Source: an uncultured Gammaproteobacteria bacterium (GTDB taxonomy: Bacteria; Pseudomonadota; Gammaproteobacteria; Steroidobacterales; Woeseiaceae). Taken from it: a DNA stretch of 60,802 nucleotides. A model generated the notes under the pieces. The model was not told where the DNA came from. It saw only the letters and a program-made list of their open reading frames with translations, and made no database searches. The DNA is taken from positions 1 through 60,802 of the forward strand of contig CALBPI010000087.1 of assembly GCA_937899415.1 (NCBI GenBank). The letters run 5' to 3'. A program made the translations under genes and the position numbers. Below are positions 17,392 to 26,452 of the stretch, one piece after another; the stretch's first letter is position 1, and every line of letters begins with the position of its first letter.

Positions 17392-18810
17392 CTACGTCCC
17401 ACAAAACGTACGGCTTACGCGCTCACGCTCCAAAGGTGCTACCGCATAGTCCGCAAACTCAGGCTGCTCCGTGTAAGGCTGCGCGAGCACCGTATTCATG
17501 GCGTGGAAGACCGTGAGGTCGCCGTGGACCGCCTCGTCGATCGCTTGCTCGACGCGGTGGTTGCGGGGGATGAACAACGGATTCACGCTGTTCATAAGTT
17601 CGGCAACCTCCGCCGGCGTCTTTCCCTGGTTCGTCACACGCTCGCGCCACTTCGACTCGAAGGCGCCGAACTGCGCCTCGTCCACGGCATCGATACGTGA
17701 GGCAAGCCCCCGGAAGCTCAGCGTGAAATCGTGCGCCTTCTCATTGAGGTACTCGAGCCACTCGACGATGAGATCCGCGTCTGACGACTGCGGGTCGAAC
17801 AGGCCGAGCTTAGGCGCCATCAGCGCGATGAAGTGCGCCTCATAGTGATCCGAAAACTCGGCGAGCACGGACTCGAGCGCGTCCTTGCTGGCGTCGAGCG
17901 ACAGCAAGGTGTCAGCAAGTCGGGCGAGGTTCCACTGCGCAATGCTGGGCTGGTTGCCGTAGGCGTAGCGACCGTATTGGTCGATGGAGCTGAACACCTT
18001 GTCGAAACGGAATTCATCCATGTAGGCGGCCGGGCCATAGTCGATAGTCTCGCCAGAGATCGCCGTGTTGTCCGTGTTCATGACGCCGTGAATGAAACCG
18101 ATCGACATCCAGTGCGCGACGAGCTTCGCCTGGCGTTCAATGACACCGCGGAAGAGACCGATGTACGGCTCGGGCTCGTCCCGCGCCTCCGGGTAGTGAC
18201 GGTCGATCGCGTAATCGGCAAGTGTCTTCAGCGACGCCGTATCGCCCCGCGCCGCAAAATACTGAAACGTTCCGACACGCAGGTGGCTGGCCGCCACGCG
18301 CGTGAACACAGCGCCCGGCAAGACCGACTCCCGAACAACGGTTTCGCCTGTCGCCACAGCCGCGAGCGCGCGCGTGGTTGGGACGCCCAATCGATGCATC
18401 GCCTCGCTCAGGATGTACTCGCGAAGCACGGGGCCAAGCCATGACTTGCCGTCCCCGGCCCTCGAGAATGGGGTTCTGCCCGAGCCCTTGAGCTGGATGT
18501 CGTAGCGCTGCCCCGATGCGGTCACCACCTCGCCCAGCAATGCGGCGCGGCCATCACCAAGCCGCGGCACAAAATGCCCGAACTGATGACCCGCGTAGGC
18601 CATGGAGATCGGGTGGCTGCCGGCCAGCGCTTCGGACCCGCCGAATACGCGCGCGATCTTGGAGGTGTCACCCTCAAACGCATCAAGGCCGAGTTCGCGG
18701 GCCAGCGCTTCGTTCCAGGCCAACAATTCGGGCGCACGGACTTTTTCAGGGCTGACCGTCGCGTGAAAGGCTCCTGGCAACGCGGCGTAGCTGTTATCGA
18801 AGTTCATCAT
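17392..18810 (-). CDS. selO: Protein adenylyltransferase SelO (UPF0061)
   Basis: 472 residues of a pseudokinase-fold family that AMPylates proteins in redox stress. Clear blocks are MAYAGHQFGHFVPRLGDGRA, IQLKGSGRTPFSRAGDGKS, FIHGVMNTDNTAISGETID and the C-terminal TFCGT, which carries the conserved cysteine near the end. Length matches the short SelO type. It is a housekeeping-like gene amid accessory neighbours. Confidence 0.95.
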   Translation of the reverse strand: MMNFDNSYAALPGAFHATVSPEKVRAPELLAWNEALARELGLDAFEGDTSKIARVFGGSEALAGSHPISMAYAGHQFGHFVPRLGDGRAALLGEVVTASGQRYDIQLKGSGRTPFSRAGDGKSWLGPVLREYILSEAMHRLGVPTTRALAAVATGETVVRESVLPGAVFTRVAASHLRVGTFQYFAARGDTASLKTLADYAIDRHYPEARDEPEPYIGLFRGVIERQAKLVAHWMSIGFIHGVMNTDNTAISGETIDYGPAAYMDEFRFDKVFSSIDQYGRYAYGNQPSIAQWNLARLADTLLSLDASKDALESVLAEFSDHYEAHFIALMAPKLGLFDPQSSDADLIVEWLEYLNEKAHDFTLSFRGLASRIDAVDEAQFGAFESKWRERVTNQGKTPAEVAELMNSVNPLFIPRNHRVEQAIDEAVHGDLTVFHAMNTVLAQPYTEQPEFADYAVAPLERERVSRTFCGT

Positions 18811-18811
18811 G

Positions 18812-19357
18812 CTAGGGGCCAGCCTCGTCCACGGGGATTTGGGTGCTGAATCGCTTTTCCCAGGGGACGATGATCTTAAACGCTTTTGGCTGCACCACGA
18901 TCTCGGGCTTCTTCATTTCAATCTCTGCCTCCAGGTCCTGACCCAGTATCGGGGAAACCCGCACGCTCTCGATCCTCTCCCACGGGATGAGGATTGCTTT
19001 GCGGGGGCTTCGCACGAGCGTGAGCCCATTCGCGTCGACAAAGGACCGTACGGCGCTGGTCGCTCTGCCTTCTACCGCAAGCACGCCTTTATAGGACAGC
19101 AAGTCGCTCTGCGGCAGCTTGGGTTGATCGGGGAGCGCGTAGCAGTCCGCCAAGATATGCCAGTCCTCACTGCTGTCACGTATCAGTGACCAGATGCCAA
19201 TCGATGCACTGGTACCCAATCCCAAATAAAGCGCCGGGTGGTCCTGAAGGTAACCAAGCAGATCGAAGCCCATCAGAAGCCCCACGCCGTGCGCAACAAA
19301 CAACGCGAGGGCAACCAGGACCAGCGCACCGACAGCGATAAGCGGGCCAAATGACAT
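18812..19357 (-). CDS. Membrane-anchored protein, unknown
   Basis: 181 residues with two N-terminal hydrophobic segments (about 5-30 and 40-57), then a soluble domain with a PH-like or beta-rich look (AILIPWERIESVRVSPILG). Start at 19357, stop two bases before the selO start. Family not recognised. Confidence 0.6.
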   Translation of the reverse strand: MSFGPLIAVGALVLVALALFVAHGVGLLMGFDLLGYLQDHPALYLGLGTSASIGIWSLIRDSSEDWHILADCYALPDQPKLPQSDLLSYKGVLAVEGRATSAVRSFVDANGLTLVRSPRKAILIPWERIESVRVSPILGQDLEAEIEMKKPEIVVQPKAFKIIVPWEKRFSTQIPVDEAGP

Positions 19358-19580
19358 CTACGCGCCCGCCTTGCGATTCAGAAATCGACAAATAATCATC
19401 GGCCTATTCGATGATCAAACAGACGGTGCGCACGCAGCGGGCCATTAGTTTAGTCACAAGCTATTGATTCCCTTCCCAGAACTCGCGTCCATCCCCGCGG
19501 ATCGACTACTGATCCGCTGCGGCCTCTCAACGATTACAATATCAACCACGCACCACTGCAAACCTGAACGAGGATTTGCC

Positions 19581-20711
19581 ATGAACAAAACTCGATGTGC
19601 CGCCGGACTTGTGGCCATGGCGATCATGTCGGCGTGCTCCGCCGGCGACCCGCCGCCGATCGAAAACCTGCAGCTTCCACCCGGCTTCTCCGTGAGCCTG
19701 TTCGCGCAGGTCGAAAACGCCCGGCAGATGGCGCTCGGCGACGACGGCGTTGTTTACGTCGGCAGCCGCAGAGCGGGCAAGGTCCATGCCGTGCTGGACA
19801 CGGATAATGACTACCGCGCCGATCGCGTGGTGCTGATCGCAAAAGACCTTGAGTTGCCGTCGGGCATCGCTTATCACGATGGTGATCTCTTTGTGGGCGC
19901 CGTGTCGACCATCTATCGATTTCCGGCGATCGCCGAAACGCGGCGCAAGCGCCCAACGCCCGAGCTCGTAACAAGCAACCTGCCCACGGAACAACACCAT
20001 GGCTGGAAGTACCTGAAGTTTGGTCCCGACGGACTGCTCTATGTTCCCGTTGGCGCGCCCTGCAATGTCTGCGAGAGCGACATGCCCTTCGCGACCATTC
20101 TTCGAATGGACGTTGACACGCCCGATCAGACAGAGATCGTTGCCTACGGTGTTCGCAACAGCGTTGGCTTTGACTGGGATCCGGCGACAGGCGACCTCTG
20201 GTTCACCGACAACGGCCGAGACATGCTGGGCGACGAGCTGCCGCCTTGCGAACTCAATCACGTGAGCGAGGTGGGACAGCACTTCGGCTATCCCTACTTT
20301 CACGGCAACGGCATCGCCGACCCGGACTTCGGCAGAAAAGGCGACCGCATCGGGAGCTACCGTGAACCCGCGTTAGCGCTGGGGCCGCACGTCGCGCCAC
20401 TCGGTATGACCTTCTACGAGGGCGACGCATTCCCCGAGGCCTACCGCGGCAATATTGTTCTGGCCGAGCACGGGAGCTGGAATCGCACACCCGAAGCCGG
20501 CCCGATCGGTTACCGCCTGATCCACGCCCGACGCGATGAGCAGGGCCTCCACTACGATGTGTTCGTCGACGGCTGGCTCAATGAGGACGGTACGTCCTGG
20601 GGCCGACCTGCGGATGTGCTCGAGCTACCCGACGGGAGCCTTTTGGTGGCCGATGACAAGGCGGGTGCGATTTACCGCATCACCTACGGCGCTGGAGTCG
20701 CGCAGCGTTAG
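19581..20711 (+). CDS. PQQ-dependent sugar (sorbosone) dehydrogenase-like lipoprotein
   Basis: 376 residues beginning with a lipoprotein signal (IMSACSAG). The rest is a six-bladed propeller of the glucose/sorbosone dehydrogenase family: VGSRRAGKVHAVLDTDND, a YLKFGPDGLLYVPVGAPCN block, YGVRNSVGFDWDPATGDLWF, DELPPCELNHVS and LLVADDKAGAIYRITYG. PQQ-binding membrane-attached oxidation of sugars or related alcohols is the known role. It has its own 223-base upstream region and stands alone on the plus strand. Confidence 0.88.
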   Translation: MNKTRCAAGLVAMAIMSACSAGDPPPIENLQLPPGFSVSLFAQVENARQMALGDDGVVYVGSRRAGKVHAVLDTDNDYRADRVVLIAKDLELPSGIAYHDGDLFVGAVSTIYRFPAIAETRRKRPTPELVTSNLPTEQHHGWKYLKFGPDGLLYVPVGAPCNVCESDMPFATILRMDVDTPDQTEIVAYGVRNSVGFDWDPATGDLWFTDNGRDMLGDELPPCELNHVSEVGQHFGYPYFHGNGIADPDFGRKGDRIGSYREPALALGPHVAPLGMTFYEGDAFPEAYRGNIVLAEHGSWNRTPEAGPIGYRLIHARRDEQGLHYDVFVDGWLNEDGTSWGRPADVLELPDGSLLVADDKAGAIYRITYGAGVAQR

Positions 20712-20962
20712 CGGCCCTTTGCGTTTCGGTACTGCTGCGCTGCCTGGAGTATTTGCTCGCAGTCCGATTCGTAGCCACGCAGGGGTAGTGCTTCGAACAT
20801 TGGATCAATCTGTTCGCCCGACAACGAGGCCTCGCTAGCGAGCTCTGAGAATACCTGCGAGTAGCACAGGTTCAGATTGGCCGTCGTGTAGGCGCTCGTC
20901 AGGATGCAGGTGGCCACGCCTATAGCGATAGCACCGATAAGGATGGCTAGGGTCTTCTTCAT
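20708..20962 (-). CDS. Small exported protein, unknown
   Basis: 84 residues with an N-terminal hydrophobic segment (about 4-24) and a soluble acidic remainder with two cysteines (LCYSQVF, SDCEQIL). It converges with the sugar dehydrogenase gene, sharing four bases at the two stop codons. Family not recognised. Confidence 0.55.
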   Translation of the reverse strand: MKKTLAILIGAIAIGVATCILTSAYTTANLNLCYSQVFSELASEASLSGEQIDPMFEALPLRGYESDCEQILQAAQQYRNAKGR

Positions 20963-21030
20963 GGTGTTTCAGGTCCGTTAACGTTCGCGCACCTTCTCCT
21001 CGAGAGGCGATCGCTGCTTCCTTCGCCGAC

Positions 21031-21400
21031 TCACAGCCGCACTCCGAATACACGAATAGCCACCAGGCAGGCGAGCATCCAAAGCACTGTGTACGCGGCC
21101 CAGACCAGCAAGACGGTCCAAAGCTCGAAACTCTGCACCCAGCGCGAAAACCAGATCGCAAACATGGGGCCCGTCGCCGTGGCCGTCATCGCCATACGCT
21201 TCCGCGTTGCGCCGCCGCTGCCGCATGTCCTTGTAGGCGCGGAATGCGGCCCAGAGACCACCAAAGAACAGCACCGGGCCCACGACGAAGGCGTTCACGA
21301 TTCCGTCCTCCCAACCAAAGTAGCCGTCGAGATATCGACCGACCACCAAAGCGCCGAAGACAATCACCGCAAGGATCACAAAGACTCTCATGTCGGGCAC
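21031..21400 (-). pseudogene. Membrane protein gene split by a frameshift
   Basis: The N-terminal 75 or so residues (two hydrophobic segments, RVFVILAVIVFGALVVGRY) are in one frame. The expected second half, FAIWFSRWVQSFELW followed by two more helices to FGVRL, continues in the next frame with stop at 21031. The switch falls near the GGGGCCC run at 21165-21172. Read together they form one four-helix protein of about 120 residues. The alternatives are two overlapping genes or an assembly error. Confidence 0.6.
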
Positions 21401-21454
21401 CCGTCTTGCACCGGGGTACCGTGAAAGACCAGGCCGCTGGCGCGAGACGCGAGC

Positions 21455-21937
21455 TTAATCGACAGCGGTGATATCGCGACAGATGTGAGCTTCCCGGTGA
21501 CCGTCATTGATCGTCCAAAAGTAGTTCTCCGCGATCTCGACCCGTTGCTGCAAATCCACCAGCGAGATCTCACCGCGCTCATACTCCATCAAAAGCCAAA
21601 ACCATCGCAACGCGAATAACCAAAACACCAGTGCCATGACGGCGACGCCATAGGCAAGGAAATCGCTGGCCGGGTCCTTCCTGGGCACGCGCAACGCGCG
21701 ATGGACACCAAGCAGGGCGAGTATCAAAAGCGATAAGACGCACCCGAAAGTAATCCAAAAAGGCGAAAAGAACCCGGCACCGTCGGGCTGCCACAATGTG
21801 AACATGCAGGTGCCCGGGAATGTAACCACGGAGAAGATCAGCGTCAGCTGAAACAGCAGGAAGATGATCGGGGCAATTGCGGAAATCGCGACCGCGCTGT
21901 AGTCATCGCTAAGGCGGACGTGTCGCTTCGCGACCAC
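21455..21937 (-). CDS. Integral membrane protein
   Basis: 160 residues, with three or four hydrophobic segments (about 17-40, 55-80, 92-112) and a soluble C-terminus. A GTG start at 21935-21937 directly abuts the TAG of the upstream fusion gene, so it is probably co-translated. Family not recognised. Confidence 0.6.
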   Translation of the reverse strand: MVAKRHVRLSDDYSAVAISAIAPIIFLLFQLTLIFSVVTFPGTCMFTLWQPDGAGFFSPFWITFGCVLSLLILALLGVHRALRVPRKDPASDFLAYGVAVMALVFWLFALRWFWLLMEYERGEISLVDLQQRVEIAENYFWTINDGHREAHICRDITAVD

Positions 21938-23071
21938 CTAAGACCGCGTAGCATCCGGGATAGGCACCGCGGTCCCTCGAACCACGATCCCGCCACGCTC
22001 CGGAATCTCCACATCGAGCAAGCTCGGTTGCCCCATCGCTTCGCCCTGGCGAATCGAAATTGCTGCGGGCGGCTCAATGAGCGCCGCATCACGCAGGTAA
22101 CCTCCAAGCGCCGCAGCAGCCGCGCCTGTCGCCGGGTCTTCCACAACACCGCCAACGGGAAACGGGTTCCTGGAATGGAACACCGCTACATCCTCACGCC
22201 ACACGAGTTGCAGCGTGACGAGTCCCTCGCGCTCCATCGTCGCTTTCAAAGCATCGAAGTCATAGTCGAGTGACGCCAGGCGTTCGCGACTGTGCGCCGC
22301 GAGAACCAGATGCCAGGCGCCTGCGAACGCTTTTACCGCCGGAATAGCCGGGTCGAGCTCGTCAGAGTGCCAGCCCAACAGAGCAGTGACTTCCGTGACG
22401 AGCGCGTCGGGTGCGGCCTCGTGTTTCGGGTCCACTGAGACCAGAGACGCTTCGACGCGGCCCTCTTGCTCTCGGACCGTCACCGGTATCTCACCAGCAA
22501 GGGTATCCAGTGTGAACACGCCTTCACCGTCCGACGCAGCGAGCGCAACCCCCGTCGCGATGGTGGCGTGACCGCAGAATGGAACTTCCATCTCCGGGCT
22601 GAAGTATCGGACCGTACGCGCATGACCCGAGGCAGGCGCGACGAAGGCCGTCTCCGAGTACCCCACCTCGGCGGCGATGCGTTGCATCTCCTCTGGCGCG
22701 GGCAACTGATCGCCCACCCAAACGCCGGCGGGGTTGCCGCCCGCGGGGTCTGACGTGAAGGCGGCGTAGCGATGCAGGTCGCCGCTGGCGTCCATCACGT
22801 CATCCGATACCACGAGTGCTTTCGCATAGATGCTCTTGAGCAGGCGTCGCCCCCTGAGCTGACCGTACATACGCCACACAGCAAAATAGACGACACTCAG
22901 GAAACCAAAGACTTCCCAGTACACTTGGTCGGCAAGAATGCCGTAGACGAAGAACGCGGTGCCCGGAAGGATTTCGAGCGCCCAGGGGACAACACGCGAG
23001 CGTAGCGAGACAGGGCCGGCCGCGATTTGCTCCAGGTAGCGCTGTTCTTTTTCTGTCAGTGAGTCGTTCAT
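21938..23071 (-). CDS. Fusion: small membrane protein plus PhzF-family isomerase
   Basis: 377 residues. Residues 1-95 contain a soluble start, two hydrophobic segments (VVPWALEILPGTAFFVYGI and VYWEVFGFLSVVYFAVW) and a basic linker. From about residue 98 it is a full PhzF-like diaminopimelate-epimerase-fold protein: HRYAAFTSDPAGGNPAGVW, VGYSETAFV, FSPEMEVPFCGHATIATG and VVEDPATGAAAAALGGYL. PhzF proteins usually begin at the HRYAAF strand, so the N-terminus is foreign: a probable in-frame deletion that joined two neighbouring genes. Confidence 0.85.
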   Translation of the reverse strand: MNDSLTEKEQRYLEQIAAGPVSLRSRVVPWALEILPGTAFFVYGILADQVYWEVFGFLSVVYFAVWRMYGQLRGRRLLKSIYAKALVVSDDVMDASGDLHRYAAFTSDPAGGNPAGVWVGDQLPAPEEMQRIAAEVGYSETAFVAPASGHARTVRYFSPEMEVPFCGHATIATGVALAASDGEGVFTLDTLAGEIPVTVREQEGRVEASLVSVDPKHEAAPDALVTEVTALLGWHSDELDPAIPAVKAFAGAWHLVLAAHSRERLASLDYDFDALKATMEREGLVTLQLVWREDVAVFHSRNPFPVGGVVEDPATGAAAAALGGYLRDAALIEPPAAISIRQGEAMGQPSLLDVEIPERGGIVVRGTAVPIPDATRS

Positions 23072-23086
23072 ATGACGCCTCGTCCC

Positions 23087-23539
23087 TCAACCGCTGCTCG
23101 CCAAGTATTTCGGCTCGCTTCTCGCCAGCCGGATTTCGGCAGTGCTTCTAAAAGGCCAAACGCCGAGCGGATAATCGCGTTCGAAGGCCCTGTCCAACAC
23201 CCGGGCCCCAGCGCCCAGCGTCAGCAGCCGGATCAGCGGTCGGGCCAGCGTGTACCAACCGGGCACATCGGGCCACGCATATTCTCGATCAGTCTTCAGG
23301 AACAAGATGCTGCGCAAGACGACCTGGCGCGCCGCCGGCGTCACGCGCCACGCGCCACGATTTCGATGCTCGCGCAGGTCGTCATAGAGCATCCAGAGTT
23401 GGCCGCGGATGGCACTGATGGACGGATCTTCGGAGTCCATTGAGAAGATCGCCTCATCGAATTCGAAGTTGCTCAACCGGCCGGCCAGGTAGTGTCGGAT
23501 TAACGCCGCCAAAGCATTCCTGGCGGCGCGATCAATCAC
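23087..23539 (-). CDS. Soluble protein of unknown function
   Basis: 150 residues. It begins with a helix rich in Ala and Arg, contains NFEFDEAIFSMDSEDPSI and a C-terminal block with a possible amphipathic or membrane-touching segment (WYTLARPLIRLLTLG). Sixteen bases upstream of the fusion gene. Similar small proteins occur beside the unfused form of the downstream membrane protein, but I cannot name the family. Confidence 0.55.
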   Translation of the reverse strand: MIDRAARNALAALIRHYLAGRLSNFEFDEAIFSMDSEDPSISAIRGQLWMLYDDLREHRNRGAWRVTPAARQVVLRSILFLKTDREYAWPDVPGWYTLARPLIRLLTLGAGARVLDRAFERDYPLGVWPFRSTAEIRLARSEPKYLASSG

Positions 23540-23784
23540 GACGCCGCACCGCGACAGTCACTGCAACAGAATCCGGCGCGCTAGGTATCAATGAATGCAT
23601 ACAAAAGCTCACCGCCGCCCCGCTCTCTGTATGCGGACATCGAGAAAATCTCGTTCCCTCGAGTATAGACAAGCAATGAAACCTTGGCCCACTCCCGTCG
23701 GCCGTTGTCACGATTGGCCAGAATCGGGCCATGTTCAGGTCACATTCGCGGCGTCAAATCCGGGAAGACAAAGGGAGTGTGACG

Positions 23785-25155
23785 ATGCAGACGATTCTTT
23801 CGAGACTGGGCCGTTCGGCCGCGATCAAAGGGCTCACCATTGCCGGCCTGATTCTCATGCTGTTGATTCCGTTGGGGATGATCAAGGGCACGATTGTCGA
23901 CCGGAATCAAATCAACCAGTCCGCACAACAGGATATCCAGCGGACCTGGGGGCAGTCCCAGCTTGTCGCAGGTCCTGTTCTCGTCATCCCTTACGACACG
24001 GTGCGGGTCAATGGACGTGGGGAACAGTTCGTCGATCGAACCGAAATGTACGTGCTCCCCGCTGCACTGAATCTCGAAGCATCAGTGGCATCCGAGACTC
24101 GTTATCGGGGCATCCACAAGGTACCCGTCTACGCCGCCGACATCCGGCTGCACGGCCAGTTTGGCGAGCTCAATGCGGAGACACTGGGGATCGACGACGC
24201 AAGCGTCCGTTGGGATGAGGCGTCCCTGGTCGTCGGCATTAGCGACGGTCGAGCGATCTCGGAAACGCCTTCTGCGGTGCTGAACGGCGAAGCCATCAGG
24301 TTCGGTCCCGGCGGCGTGTTGGTCGAAGGGCTCCCGCCACAAATTCAAGCACCCTTGCCGGATTCCGGAAGCGTCGATCCGCGCGAGGCGCTTGCCTTCG
24401 ATATCTCACTAAACGTCAAGGGAAGCGATTCGCTGTCCTTCTTACCGCTCGGTGATACGACGTGGGCGTCAATCGAGTCAGCATGGTCGTCGCCGAGTTT
24501 TGCCGGGAACTACCTGCCGATACACCGCGAGGTCTCTGATGAAGGCTTCAGTGCGCGCTGGCAGGTCTCAAGCATCGGCCGCGCCTTGCCGTCGCGCTGG
24601 GCGAAGGGATCGAACGCAGCGGCCTCAGCGCACGCGGCTGTTTTTGGTGTGGACCTGTACCTGCCCATCAGCATTTATCGCCTGACACTCCGGGCAGCGA
24701 CCTACGGCGTGTTGTTCGTCGCGCTGACCTTTGTCAGCTACTTCCTGTTTGAGGTCATTGCGGGCCTGCGACTGCATCCACTGCAATACCTCATGGTCGG
24801 TCTCGCCAACCTGATCTTCTTCCTGCTGCTGACGTCCCTGGCCGAACACATCGGGTTCGGTTGGTCTTACATCGCCAGCGCCGGCGCATCCAGCGGACTC
24901 ATCGTGGGCTACAGCGTCTCGATCCTCGGACAGCGGAGCCGTGCCGGAGTCGTCGCTGGTGTCCTGTTGGTCCTGTATTGCTTTCTCTACATGACCCTGA
25001 AGGCCGCGACCTACGCGTTGCTCGCAGGGTCGATCGGGCTCTGGGTTGCACTGGCCCTCGTGATGTACCTGACGCGGCGGATCGACTGGTACGAACTCTC
25101 TACTGAGACTGACCCGGAAGACAATGATCGCCAGGGCGACCTGCTTTTGGGCTAA
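23785..25155 (+). CDS. creD: Inner membrane protein CreD
   Basis: About 456 residues, full length for CreD. A short N-terminal helix (KGLTIAGLILMLLIPLGMI) precedes a large periplasmic part beginning NQSAQQDIQRTWGQSQLVAGP, followed by five C-terminal helices with LRLHPLQYLMVGLANLIFFLL and GWSYIASAGASSGLI. CreD is the main target of the CreBC system and affects envelope integrity. No creB or creC gene is near. The ATG at 23785-23787 follows a GGGAGTGTGACG site. Confidence 0.95.
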   Translation: MQTILSRLGRSAAIKGLTIAGLILMLLIPLGMIKGTIVDRNQINQSAQQDIQRTWGQSQLVAGPVLVIPYDTVRVNGRGEQFVDRTEMYVLPAALNLEASVASETRYRGIHKVPVYAADIRLHGQFGELNAETLGIDDASVRWDEASLVVGISDGRAISETPSAVLNGEAIRFGPGGVLVEGLPPQIQAPLPDSGSVDPREALAFDISLNVKGSDSLSFLPLGDTTWASIESAWSSPSFAGNYLPIHREVSDEGFSARWQVSSIGRALPSRWAKGSNAAASAHAAVFGVDLYLPISIYRLTLRAATYGVLFVALTFVSYFLFEVIAGLRLHPLQYLMVGLANLIFFLLLTSLAEHIGFGWSYIASAGASSGLIVGYSVSILGQRSRAGVVAGVLLVLYCFLYMTLKAATYALLAGSIGLWVALALVMYLTRRIDWYELSTETDPEDNDRQGDLLLG

Positions 25156-25184
25156 TCAGTGCAAACAACGCGGCCGTCGATCAC

Positions 25185-25535
25185 TCAGTCGTCATTCTTG
25201 TCGTGAAGGCCCAGATGCCGAAGCTGGGTTCGGTAGACCTTCTGTCGCTCTTCCTCGGTGTACTTGGCAAGGTGCTTTTCGTAGAACTTCCGGTCCTCTC
25301 GCAGATTGATCCGCTCTCTGATCAGCATGTAAGCGACAAAAAAACCGGCCGGCATCAATGCGACGAAAGATGAGAATTTGACCCGCTCCCAATCTAACGG
25401 CGGGTAACCCGGGATGAGCAAATGCACGAGCAAAACTCCCATGCACCCGACAATAAAGACGATCACGAATATTCGCCAGGCGATAAGGAACAACACTTTG
25501 TAGAAGACCGCGTAGCTCACGTTTTCTCGTCGCAC
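25185..25535 (-). CDS. Small membrane protein
   Basis: 116 residues, with two transmembrane segments (about 9-42 and 55-70) and a charged cytoplasmic tail (EKHLAKYTEEERQKVYRTQL). Overlaps the upstream gene by 19 bases. Family not recognised. It converges with creD. Confidence 0.6.
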   Translation of the reverse strand: MRRENVSYAVFYKVLFLIAWRIFVIVFIVGCMGVLLVHLLIPGYPPLDWERVKFSSFVALMPAGFFVAYMLIRERINLREDRKFYEKHLAKYTEEERQKVYRTQLRHLGLHDKNDD

Positions 25536-25891
25536 TTGGCAGCAAAGGTCGCTCGATAGTGCAGCCGTCGAAACCCGTCCCGGTATTCACTAAAGCAAAT
25601 GACCGCTCCAACCTCCGGTAATCCGTACATCGAGTGCTTAATCGTCTCACCCGTCGCTAGCTGAACTTCAACGGGCCACAACGGATGCTGGGACGAGTAG
25701 CCATCCTCAGCACTTGAGGGCAACACCCGCATCAGTGTCCCGCTGACGTAGCGGACCAGCTCCTGTGTCTTGTACATCTTGCGCGCTGTGAGCGAGATAC
25801 CGCCGAAGAGTCCCAGGACCAGCAGCACGATGATCGTCCAACCTATCGCGTCATCCGTGTGCAAGGCCAGCCAGTCAAAGAGTGACTTCAT
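25517..25891 (-). CDS. Membrane-anchored small protein (DUF3592-like)
   Basis: About 124 residues. One N-terminal anchor (about 16-35) is followed by a beta-rich domain: VEVQLATGETIKHSMYGLPE then GFRRLHYRATFAAK. Proteins with one anchor and such a domain resemble DUF3592, but only weakly. ATG at 25889-25891. It lies close to the GFA-family gene upstream. Confidence 0.5.
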   Translation of the reverse strand: MKSLFDWLALHTDDAIGWTIIVLLVLGLFGGISLTARKMYKTQELVRYVSGTLMRVLPSSAEDGYSSQHPLWPVEVQLATGETIKHSMYGLPEVGAVICFSEYRDGFRRLHYRATFAAKCDEKT

Positions 25892-25918
25892 GTCTCGACT
25901 TCGATAAGCGCCAGGCAA

Positions 25919-26332
25919 CTAAGCCACAGTCTCAAGCAGCACAAGCGGCGTCCACCGCGACAGTCGGCGTTCGATCCGTTCGTCCTCGGCTTCTCCATCG
26001 AGGCTGGCAAATGTCGCCTCCTCATCCTTGAGCTCCGGAATAGACACACCGACGACATTGAGCACGGCAACGGGCCCGCGCGGACTGTCCATCTGCGCGG
26101 CGACATAGGCGCCACACCGGGGGCATATCAAGAACTCGGCGGTCTTGTGCCCGAACCGGTACCGGGTGAGCGACAGAGTGGACTCAAGCGTCAGCCGGCC
26201 GTTCGGATCGCTGGCCGACTTGACGCCGCGAGCCGAGCAGAAGCCGCAGCCGTCTTGCCGAAGTACGACGGCGACATCGCTCTCGTAAGCGGCACGAACA
26301 GCACCGCAATGGCACGAACCACGGTAGATCAT
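25919..26332 (-). CDS. GFA-family zinc-binding protein
   Basis: 137 residues of the glutathione-dependent formaldehyde-activating (GFA/Mss4) fold. Cys ligands are visible in three pairs: C7-x-C9 (SCHCGAV), C29-x-x-C32 (CGFC) and C69-x-x-C72 (CPRCGAYV). Members bind zinc, and some add glutathione to formaldehyde; most have unknown substrates. It stands 121 bases downstream of the next gene, with a small palindrome in that gap. Confidence 0.85.
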   Translation of the reverse strand: MIYRGSCHCGAVRAAYESDVAVVLRQDGCGFCSARGVKSASDPNGRLTLESTLSLTRYRFGHKTAEFLICPRCGAYVAAQMDSPRGPVAVLNVVGVSIPELKDEEATFASLDGEAEDERIERRLSRWTPLVLLETVA

Positions 26333-26362
26333 CGAAGCACCCGCAAGCAGTTACACGACCCG

Positions 26363-26377
26363 GTGGGTCAGACCCAC
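26363..26377. promoter_or_regulatory. Short palindrome upstream of GFA gene
   Basis: GTGGGTC-A-GACCCAC, an exact 7-base inverted repeat around one base, in the 121-base gap upstream of the GFA gene. It may be an operator or chance. Confidence 0.3.
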
Positions 26378-26452
26378 AGGTCGCAAGTTCACGTCGGTCC
26401 TAGTGTGACACGAATATCTGCGCCGGGAGGGGCGAGCCAGCCGTGCCTCAGG

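Noticed and set aside
23532-23732. 66-residue minus-strand frame upstream of creD
   Set aside because: It overlaps the start of the neighbouring gene, has biased composition and lies in the probable creD promoter region.
23540-23784. CreB box upstream of creD
   Set aside because: I looked for TTCAC-N6-TTCAC and did not find it; only isolated TTCAC-like fragments are present.
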